DNA from: Leptolyngbyaceae cyanobacterium M65_K2018_010
GTDB lineage: Bacteria > Cyanobacteriota > Cyanobacteriia > Phormidesmidales > Phormidesmidaceae
Direction: 5' to 3'
DNA length: 10,975 bases
Assembly: GCA_015295885.1 (NCBI GenBank)
Contig: DVEE01000560.1
Coordinates: forward strand, 1 to 10,975
Of this stretch, positions 1-5,309 are shown piece by piece (position 1 is the stretch's first letter; every line of letters begins with the position of its first letter). A program made the translations under genes and the position numbers. The notes beneath the pieces are model-generated. The model had not been told where the DNA came from. It worked only from the letters and a program-made list of their open reading frames with translations, and did no database searches.

Positions 1-1
1 A

Positions 2-217
2 TCGGAAGGGGGGCTTCGCCCGTCTCGGACGAGAAAGCAGAGCGCCGCACGAAAGAAAATTGAGGCCGCCGGGGGCAAGGTCACTAGCAGCGTCAGCAGG
101 GCTACGGACTATGTGGTGGCTGGGGAAAAGGCGGGCTCTAAACTCGCCAAGGCTAACCAGCTAGGCATCACCGTCTTGACAGAGACCGATTTATTGGCGC
201 TGCTCAGCCCCCCCTAA
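2..217 (+). CDS. ligA: NAD-dependent DNA ligase LigA, C-terminal BRCT end (partial)
   Basis: Only the last 71 codons are present; the 5' part lies left of the window. LigA seals nicks in replication and repair using NAD+. The visible part is the C-terminal BRCT domain, recognised by the run KIEAAGGKVTSSVS, then TDYVVAGEKAGSKLAKA and LGITVLTETDLLALL, which match the standard LigA BRCT ending almost word for word. The stop TAA is at 215-217. The first 20 or so visible residues (SEGGLRPSRTRKQSAARKK) are more basic and fit the family poorly where a TGTLP-like strand is expected; the DNA there contains the repeat GGGCTTCGCCC. This could be natural variation, a small insertion or an upstream frameshift, and the missing sequence prevents a decision. 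The gene converges on the minus-strand gene ending at 255, with 37 bases between them and no obvious terminator. Confidence 0.82.
   Translation, partial: SEGGLRPSRTRKQSAARKKIEAAGGKVTSSVSRATDYVVAGEKAGSKLAKANQLGITVLTETDLLALLSPP
11..21. repeat. GGGCTTCGCCC inverted repeat, copy 1 (inside ligA)
   Basis: This is identical to the element at 5186-5196. Here it falls within the reading frame of the ligA BRCT domain and encodes part of GLRP, at the place where the protein departs from the usual family sequence. Confidence 0.4.
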
Positions 218-254
218 AGGCCAGCGTGGGTTCTCCGCCCCGGCCAGCGATCGC

Positions 255-497
255 TCAATCAGAACTAGGGGTTCCGGCCTGCTCCTCCTCCGGGCCACGC
301 ACTAACCGGGGCCACAGCAGCAAAAAGAACCCCATCCATACAGTGACGGGAATCGCAACCAGCAGGGTCAACCACCCGCGGTGAAATAGCCCCCAACTCC
401 CGCTAATCAACCCTAGCCCCGTCAGGGCGATGGACCAGGGCTGGCACCACCAGGGTTTGAGCTGCCAGGGGCTATAGGGTTTTTGGATTTCAGACAT
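255..497 (-). CDS. Small two-helix membrane protein, conserved in cyanobacteria (DUF6737-like)
   Basis: This 80-residue protein has no known function. The N-terminus carries a Trp/Pro-rich cytosolic stretch (YSPWQLKPWWCQPWS, residues 8-22). Two hydrophobic segments follow (about 22-38 and 42-62) with a short FHRGW turn between them, then a charged tail (RLVRGPEEEQ). The pattern KPWWCQPWSI...GSW.LFHR.WLT...AIPV.VWW.YFLL.WP is one I recall from short cyanobacterial proteins grouped as DUF6737; that name is from memory and unverified. The ATG at 497 has a weak AGGAT about 11 bases upstream. It lies 119 bases downstream of the PPOX gene on the same strand, so the two could be co-transcribed. A HIP1 octamer sits just past its stop (247-254). 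I consider the gene real because of the coherent membrane-protein composition, but the function is unknown. Confidence 0.72.
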   Translation of the reverse strand: MSEIQKPYSPWQLKPWWCQPWSIALTGLGLISGSWGLFHRGWLTLLVAIPVTVWMGFFLLLWPRLVRGPEEEQAGTPSSD

Positions 498-616
498 AGA
501 CGATTCATCCTGGCGAGGATACCCAGAGGTGGCATGGACTGGCCGTGGGGGGCCTAAACCTTCCCTATAGTTTAGAGGATGAATGGGTCCGGCCCCGGCG
601 GCCCCGCTCCCAGGCC

Positions 617-1231
617 CTAGGGGTTAATCGCCTGAATCTGCCAATGGCCCGGGTCAACCCACTGGTAGCGGGTGCGATTTTGGGGCTTACCCCGGAGTTC
701 CAGGTGGTCGACCCAGTCGGGGTGCAACAGGCCCAGGCAAAAGGTATCTGGGGGCTCAGGGGTTGCAGCGGGTTCAAGCTGAAAGGCGGTGTCTGGACTG
801 CGAGTCTGGCCAGGGGGGGGCCAATAGAAGGCCTGACCGCTAGCTTTGGACAGAGCCTGCCAAACCTGTTGGCGAAGCTGATGGCCGATGGCAGGGGTAG
901 GGGTTGGGCCAATTAGGGAGATCGCACCCCCCAGACGAAATTGTTCACGGGTTTCGGTAAAGTACCAACAGGCCTCGGCCCAGGGGCAGGCTGCCAGATC
1001 CCCAACCTTCTGACTGCGTTGGTCAGTGACAAACATGAGTTCATTGCGGTGGGGCACAAAGCCTCGGAACACAACGGTCCGATTGGCTGGACGGCCATTG
1101 GCCTGCACCGTAGCCAGTTGAAAGTAGCGACTGTGGGGGCGACGGCGATTGCGATGCAGCGATCCGGCCAGGGGGATCCGCCAGGGGGCCAGGGCCACGG
1201 AATTTGCCAGAGGTGCGTCAAAATCAGACAT
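617..1231 (-). CDS. Npun_F5749/alr4036-family FMN-dependent PPOX-type flavoprotein
   Basis: This is a 204-residue split-barrel flavoprotein related to pyridoxamine 5'-phosphate oxidase. With the chosen start, residues 15-58 give the first half of the barrel (APWRIPL...SRYFQLATV...NGRPANRTVVFRGF). TDQRSQKV at 69-76 is the usual FMN-phosphate-contacting region, and WAEACWYFTETREQFRLGG (84-102) is the next conserved strand pair. The C-terminal block (HPDWVDHLELRGKPQNRTRY, 170-189) resembles the PNPOx dimerisation/substrate region. The family is widespread in cyanobacteria; the physiological substrate is not established, and it should not be called PdxH on sequence alone. I prefer ATG at 1231 because the family normally starts close to the conserved LAPWR segment. 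A TTG at 1255 would add eight residues. Neither start has a clear Shine-Dalgarno. The small membrane protein gene follows downstream on the same strand. Confidence 0.85.
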   Translation of the reverse strand: MSDFDAPLANSVALAPWRIPLAGSLHRNRRRPHSRYFQLATVQANGRPANRTVVFRGFVPHRNELMFVTDQRSQKVGDLAACPWAEACWYFTETREQFRLGGAISLIGPTPTPAIGHQLRQQVWQALSKASGQAFYWPPPGQTRSPDTAFQLEPAATPEPPDTFCLGLLHPDWVDHLELRGKPQNRTRYQWVDPGHWQIQAINP

Positions 1232-1267
1232 ACTAGAGTTTTGGCTTGAAGCCAAACAGGGAGCGCC

Positions 1268-1283
1268 AAGGGCGGCCGCCCTT
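1268..1283. repeat. 16-base perfect palindrome between divergent genes
   Basis: AAGGGCGGCCGCCCTT is a perfect inverted repeat, directly readable in the sequence. It lies 36 bases upstream of the PPOX gene ATG (minus strand) and about 90 bases upstream of the antiporter gene ATG (plus strand). It could be a dimeric-protein binding site, or an RNA hairpin if transcribed, or simply a GC-rich coincidence. No T-tract follows on either strand, so it is not an intrinsic terminator. Confidence 0.5.
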
Positions 1284-1337
1284 CAAGGGTAGGTTCATCC
1301 TCAACTGGAGGGCAACCTGCCCGGGCAAAGGGGCCTG

Positions 1338-1343
1338 TAAAAT
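1338..1343 (+). promoter_or_regulatory. Possible -10 box for the cation antiporter gene
   Basis: TAAAAT, preceded directly by TG, lies 28 bases upstream of the ATG at 1372. No good -35 hexamer is seen 16-18 bases further upstream (around 1314-1320 the sequence is AACCTGC). If used, it would give a leader of roughly 20 bases. The call rests on the hexamer alone. Confidence 0.28.
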
Positions 1344-1371
1344 GATGGATTGACCCAGTGAGACTAAACCC

Positions 1372-2466
1372 ATGATTGTTGCCATCCTTTTGCTAGTCGC
1401 TGGGGGCGGGCTGTTGTTGGTAGGAGCCGAGGCTCTGGTTAGGGGAGCTTCTAGACTGGCTGGTATGTTGGGGATCCCGCCCCTGATTATTGGCTTAACC
1501 ATCGTGGCCTACGGCACCAGTGCGCCAGAAATGGCGGTTAGCATTCAATCCAGCCTGGCTGGCCAGGGGGATATTGCTCTGGGTAACGTGATTGGCAGCA
1601 ATATCTTTAACGTTTTGGTGATTTTGGGTCTGTCGGCGCTAGTGGCCCCCTTAGTCGTTGCCCAGCAGTTAATTCGCCTGGATGTGCCGATCATGATCGG
1701 GGTTTCGGCGCTATTGTTCCTTTTCGCTGGAGATGGGCGCTTGCAACCTTCCGATGGGGTCATTTTGTTGGTGGGAGGGGTGATTTACACCTTATTTCTA
1801 GTTTATTTAAGCCGCAAAGAAACCAATGTGGACGTACAAGCGGAGTACGACCAGGAATACGGGGCTAAGGCTACCTCTCGTTGGGCTTGGCTGATGAACT
1901 TAGGTTTCATGGCGATGGGTTTAGTGGCCCTAGTATTAGGGTCACGGTTGTTTATAACGGGGGCCGTGCAGATTGCCACGGCCATTGGAGTGAGCCAACT
2001 GGTGATTGGCTTAACCATTGTGGCGGCCGGTACATCGCTGCCAGAGTTAGCGACTTCCGTGGTGGCTACGATGCGGGGTGAGCGGGATATTGCCGTGGGC
2101 AATGTAGTCGGTAGCAATATCTTCAATATTCTGACCGTTTTGGGGGTTACGGCCCTGGTTTCTGGCAAGGGAGTCATGATCCCTTCAGCGGTCTTAAATT
2201 TTGACCTGCCGGTCATGGTAGCGGTGGCCGTGGCCTGTATTCCTATTTTTGCCACGGGCAATGTCATTTCCCGCTGGGAAGGGGTCCTGTTTAGCGGGTA
2301 CTACATTGCCTACGCCACCTATCTCATTCTCAGGGCCTCTGACCATGCCAGTTTGGGCATTTTTAGCCAGATTATGATGCTGTTTGTGATTCCTATCACG
2401 GTGATTACCATTGCCACGGTGATCCTACGGGCCTGGAGTAAAAAGCGCCGTTTGGATCAAACCTAG
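1372..2466 (+). CDS. Calcium/sodium antiporter, CaCA family (YrbG-like)
   Basis: This is a 364-residue inner-membrane antiporter that would exchange Ca2+ (or another cation) for Na+ or H+. Both signature alpha repeats are present: alpha-1 at 41-80 (GLTIVAYGTSAPE, then GNVIGSNIFN) and alpha-2 at 213-252 (GLTIVAAGTSLPE, then GNVVGSNIFN). The two acidic residues in GTSxPE (E53 and E225) are the expected ion-binding carboxylates. Hydrophobic segments suggest two halves of about five helices, joined by a charged cytosolic loop (148-172, SRKETNVDVQAEYDQEYG). An additional hydrophobic segment at 332-353 makes it longer than E. coli YrbG (about 325 residues). Ion specificity cannot be read from sequence. 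The ATG at 1372 starts directly in the first helix; the upstream Shine-Dalgarno is weak. It is divergent from the PPOX gene. Confidence 0.92.
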   Translation: MIVAILLLVAGGGLLLVGAEALVRGASRLAGMLGIPPLIIGLTIVAYGTSAPEMAVSIQSSLAGQGDIALGNVIGSNIFNVLVILGLSALVAPLVVAQQLIRLDVPIMIGVSALLFLFAGDGRLQPSDGVILLVGGVIYTLFLVYLSRKETNVDVQAEYDQEYGAKATSRWAWLMNLGFMAMGLVALVLGSRLFITGAVQIATAIGVSQLVIGLTIVAAGTSLPELATSVVATMRGERDIAVGNVVGSNIFNILTVLGVTALVSGKGVMIPSAVLNFDLPVMVAVAVACIPIFATGNVISRWEGVLFSGYYIAYATYLILRASDHASLGIFSQIMMLFVIPITVITIATVILRAWSKKRRLDQT

Positions 2467-2491
2467 CCAGCCGAACGGAGGGGAGATAGGA

Positions 2492-2569
2492 ATGACCTCA
2501 GCGCCTTTGGTTGCCCCTACTACTTCCTTGGCAAACCGGTATTCCGGCTCTCCTGTCTCGCAGATTTGA
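2492..2569 (+). CDS. Possible 25-codon leader ORF before the Hsp70-family gene
   Basis: A short reading frame opens with ATG at 2492, 26 bases after the antiporter stop. Upstream is one of the best ribosome-binding sequences in the window (GGAGGGGAGATAGG, 2477-2490). It encodes 25 residues (MTSAPLVAPTTSLANRYSGS and five more) rich in Ser, Thr, Ala and Pro, with no recognisable domain. Its TGA (2567-2569) overlaps an ATG (2569-2571) that is in frame with the Hsp70 gene, giving TGATG, the arrangement typical of translational coupling. It may be a leader peptide, or the strong Shine-Dalgarno may belong to a chance ORF. No homologue is known to me, and short ORFs arise easily by chance. Confidence 0.27.
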   Translation: MTSAPLVAPTTSLANRYSGSPVSQI

Positions 2570-2595
2570 TGAGAACGTTTTGCTGTCCTGAGCCC

Positions 2596-4188
2596 ATGGC
2601 CCTTGCGATCGATTTTGGTACCAGCAATACTGTCATTGCCCGCTGGAACCCGGTTTCCCAAACCCCAGAAACCCTCTCTTTGCCGGGGCTTAGCCTGGTC
2701 CTGGGGAATGATCCACCGCTGGTGCCCAGCCTGGCCTACGTCAAACAACCCCGTCTAGAAGGTATCATTGCCGGCCAAGCGGTACGAGATCAGGGGCTGG
2801 ACATAGCCACCGATCCCCGCTTTTTCCGTAACTTTAAACGCGGTATTGGGGCACCCCTACGGGGCTTTTTGCCGGAAATTGATGGTCAACCCCTGTCCTT
2901 TGCCCAAGTTGGGCAGTGGTTTTTGCAGGCGGTGTTGACCCAGGCCGCTGGGATCGCCGGTGAGGATGACAGTTTGATCTTTACCGTGCCGGTGGATAGC
3001 TTTGAAGCCTACCGGCTGTGGTTAGGAGAATTAGCTGAAACCCTGAACTTTAGCCAGGTCAGGATGATTGATGAACCCACCGCCGCCGCCCTGGGTTACG
3101 GCCTTACCCAGGAGCGGACCTTACTGGTACTGGATTTTGGCGGTGGCACCCTGGATTGGTCACTGGTGCAGTTGGCCGCGTCGGTAGAACGTCCGCCGTT
3201 GGGATTTATGCTCAAGTGGGGCCGTAGGAGCATGGCCCAGGAGACCGCCCAAAAACCCCAGACAGCTCGGGTCCTGGCCAAGGCCGGGGAAAACCTGGGC
3301 GGGACCGACCTCGACCATTGGTTGATGGATTATTTCCACCACCAGCAAGGGGTGCCGATTTCTCCGCTGGTGCAACGGCTGGCAGAGCGTCTTAAGATTC
3401 GCCTGTCTGAAGTGCAGGAGGCCCAAGAAGCTTACTTTAACGATGAAACCCTAGACACCTACGACCTAGCCCTGAGCCGCCATGAGTTTGAGCAAATTTT
3501 GCAGCAAAATCAGTTCTTTGAACGGTTAGAAAATGGTCTGACCCAAATTCTCCAGCAAGCCCGGCGGCAGGGGGTGGGGCCGGAGGATATCGAAGCGGTG
3601 CTTTTGGTGGGGGGAACCGCCCAAATTCCAGCGGTGCAAACCTGGGTGAAGCAGCGGTTCCCCGCCGAGAAAATTAGGGCCGATCGGCCCTTTGAAGCGG
3701 TGGTTCAGGGAGCACTCCAGCTAGATTTGGGGCTGCAGGTAGAGGACTTTCTGTACCACAGCTACGGCATTCGCTACTGGGACCGGCGCAATAATTGCCA
3801 CGGCTGGCACCCGATTATTAACCAGGGCCAACCCTATCCCATGACCCAGCCGGTAGAACTAACCCTGGGGGCGTCCGTGGACAAACAGCCCAGCCTTGAA
3901 CTAATTATTGGGGAACTGGCTGAAGCCTCGACCCAAACGGAGGTGTACTTTGAAAATGGTCGATTGGTCACCCGCCAACTGACCGCAGACCACCAGACCG
4001 TGCAGCCCCTCAACGACAGGGAGGGCGCCCGCACCATTGCCCAACTCAATCCACCGGGCTTTCCCGGTAGCGATCGCGTGCGGGTGCTGTTTCGGGTAGA
4101 TCGCGATCGGCTTCTGCGGATTACCGTGGAAGACATCCTCACCGGCGATACCCTACTCAATAACCAAGCCGTGGTCAAACTGAGTTAG
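2596..4188 (+). CDS. Hsp70 (DnaK)-family ATPase, short cyanobacterial type
   Basis: With the chosen start this is a 530-residue actin-fold ATPase, shorter than DnaK (about 640). ATP-site motifs occur in order: phosphate-1 DFGTSNT (6-12), the connect region IDEPTAAALGYG (158-169), phosphate-2 LDFGGGTLDWSL (179-190), GENLGGTDLD (231-240), and the adenosine motif LLVGGTAQIP (336-345, where DnaK has GGxSRIP). A linker-like insertion at about 196-228 separates phosphate-2 from the GG-T-D helix. The part after residue 380 is only about 150 residues: it could hold a beta-sandwich substrate domain but has no full helical lid. It is not the main DnaK; its clients and co-chaperones are unknown. I chose ATG 2596 because the homologues I recall begin with MAxAIDFGTSNT. 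ATG 2569, overlapping the leader ORF stop, would add nine residues (MRTFCCPEP). No Shine-Dalgarno decides between them. Confidence 0.88.
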   Translation: MALAIDFGTSNTVIARWNPVSQTPETLSLPGLSLVLGNDPPLVPSLAYVKQPRLEGIIAGQAVRDQGLDIATDPRFFRNFKRGIGAPLRGFLPEIDGQPLSFAQVGQWFLQAVLTQAAGIAGEDDSLIFTVPVDSFEAYRLWLGELAETLNFSQVRMIDEPTAAALGYGLTQERTLLVLDFGGGTLDWSLVQLAASVERPPLGFMLKWGRRSMAQETAQKPQTARVLAKAGENLGGTDLDHWLMDYFHHQQGVPISPLVQRLAERLKIRLSEVQEAQEAYFNDETLDTYDLALSRHEFEQILQQNQFFERLENGLTQILQQARRQGVGPEDIEAVLLVGGTAQIPAVQTWVKQRFPAEKIRADRPFEAVVQGALQLDLGLQVEDFLYHSYGIRYWDRRNNCHGWHPIINQGQPYPMTQPVELTLGASVDKQPSLELIIGELAEASTQTEVYFENGRLVTRQLTADHQTVQPLNDREGARTIAQLNPPGFPGSDRVRVLFRVDRDRLLRITVEDILTGDTLLNNQAVVKLS

Positions 4189-4368
4189 CGTGGGGAAGTG
4201 GCCAGAGCAGAACGCACCTGTCCATCGAGCTGCAACGTCGACTACCCTAGGCTGTGAAAGGGGTCGCTCAGCCAGTGGTCGATCAGCCAGGCCACGAAAG
4301 CTAAAATCGATGGGTTTCAAGGCTGCGGCGCTTTCTTTCACCGGCTGGAAGTCAGATATTCTCGATCT

Positions 4369-5169
4369 ATGCCCTACTGGTTTAACGGACAACCCCACCA
4401 GGGCAACCACCTAGAAATCGCCGTTGACGATCCCGCTTTCATTTACGGGGCCACAACTTTTACAACCCTCAGGGTTTACCACCACGATCTAGACCATCCC
4501 CTCACCCACTGGTCAGACCACTGCCAGCGCCTGGGTCAGGCCCTGGCCGCCTGCCAGTGGTCTGACCCGGATTGGCCGGTCGTTCGCCAGGGAGCCGAAT
4601 GGCTCAAAGCAGAGTTTCCGATTCTACGGATAACCTGTTTTCCCGATGGGCAGGAGCTGATCACTGGGCGACCACTGCCCGCAGACCTAGATCGCCTCCA
4701 GAGAGAGGGAATTATGGCCTGGGTGGCCCAGGGAGAGGTCTATCGGCGCTCGCTCCCCTCCTATAAAACCGGTAACTACCTGGGCAGTTGGCTGGCCCTG
4801 CGGGCGGCTCAGCGCCAGGGGGCCCGGGAAGCCATTCTCACCAACGGAGCTGGCGATTGGCTAGAAACCAGCACCGGCAATCTCTGGGGTTGGGCCCAGG
4901 GGCAGTGGTGGACCCCCCCGGGCCAGGCAGGGCTGCTGCCCGGGGTAACGCGTCAGTACCTGTTGGATTACTTGCAGCGGCAGGGTCTGGCGGTTTGTCA
5001 AGCCCCCTGGACGAAAGCTGTGGTCGCGGGCTTTGAAGCCCTGGCCTATGCCAACTCAGGCCTGCAGGTGGTGCCGATTCACACAGTGCTGGGCGATCGC
5101 AGTAGACTGGAATTTAACCCTTACCACAGGGAGTTGCAGGCCCTATGCTGGGCGTTTCAAGGGGGTTAG
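4369..5169 (+). CDS. Class IV PLP-dependent enzyme, possibly aminodeoxychorismate lyase
   Basis: This 266-residue protein has the fold-type IV layout shared by 4-amino-4-deoxychorismate lyase (PabC), branched-chain aminotransferase and D-amino acid transaminase. The visible marks are the N-terminal DDPAFIYGATTFTTLRVY (20-37), R54 in the HCQRLGQAL helix, the Schiff-base lysine K133 in SYKTGNYLGS, E166 in the ETSTGN motif (the residue that normally faces the PLP ring nitrogen), the phosphate-contacting LLPGVTR (189-195), and EALAYANSGLQVVPI (223-237). The length is close to PabC (about 270) and shorter than most branched-chain aminotransferases (300 or more), which favours a folate-pathway role (aminodeoxychorismate to p-aminobenzoate plus pyruvate). 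That assignment is inference, so I give no symbol. It lies 180 bases after the Hsp70 gene, with no clear Shine-Dalgarno. A HIP1 site lies inside the gene (5093-5100). Confidence 0.8.
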   Translation: MPYWFNGQPHQGNHLEIAVDDPAFIYGATTFTTLRVYHHDLDHPLTHWSDHCQRLGQALAACQWSDPDWPVVRQGAEWLKAEFPILRITCFPDGQELITGRPLPADLDRLQREGIMAWVAQGEVYRRSLPSYKTGNYLGSWLALRAAQRQGAREAILTNGAGDWLETSTGNLWGWAQGQWWTPPGQAGLLPGVTRQYLLDYLQRQGLAVCQAPWTKAVVAGFEALAYANSGLQVVPIHTVLGDRSRLEFNPYHRELQALCWAFQGG

Positions 5170-5185
5170 TCTGAGAAGTTGTGAA

Positions 5186-5196
5186 GGGCTTCGCCC
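5186..5196. repeat. GGGCTTCGCCC inverted repeat, copy 2
   Basis: This 11-base element can form a four-pair stem with a three-base loop. It lies 17 bases after the class IV enzyme stop. The same 11 bases occur at 11-21, inside the ligA fragment. Short GGGCGAAGCCC-type palindromes are common as dispersed elements in cyanobacterial genomes. There is no T-tract, so termination is uncertain. Confidence 0.4.
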
Positions 5197-5212
5197 ATTC
5201 CAGCAGATAGCG

Positions 5213-5241
5213 TTAACATAAGTTAATAGTCTTTCTAATTA
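5213..5241 (+). promoter_or_regulatory. Candidate sigma-70-type promoter of ftsH
   Basis: TTAACA (5213-5218) and TAATTA (5236-5241) are separated by 17 bases, close to the -35/-10 consensus, in the most AT-rich part of the intergenic region. Transcription would start near 5248, giving a leader of about 60 bases before the GTG at 5310. The leader would carry two copies of CGGTTCAC (5244-5251 and 5278-5285), the first of them at the start site. Confidence 0.45.
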
Positions 5242-5309
5242 AGCGGTTCACCCAAATCCGTCTTTAGATTTCAGTTTCGGTTCACGAAGTTAGTGGAGGC
5301 ATTACCCCG

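Noticed and set aside
545..916. A 123-codon open frame on the plus strand opposite the PPOX gene
   Set aside because: It mostly overlaps the PPOX gene in antisense and has no Shine-Dalgarno or family resemblance.
4302..4307. TAAAAT as a -10 box for the class IV enzyme gene
   Set aside because: No -35-like hexamer occurs at suitable spacing, and one hexamer alone is expected by chance.
4153..4414. Open frames on both strands between the Hsp70 gene and the class IV enzyme gene
   Set aside because: Both overlap neighbouring genes, lack ribosome sites and have arbitrary compositions. I treat 4189-4368 as intergenic.
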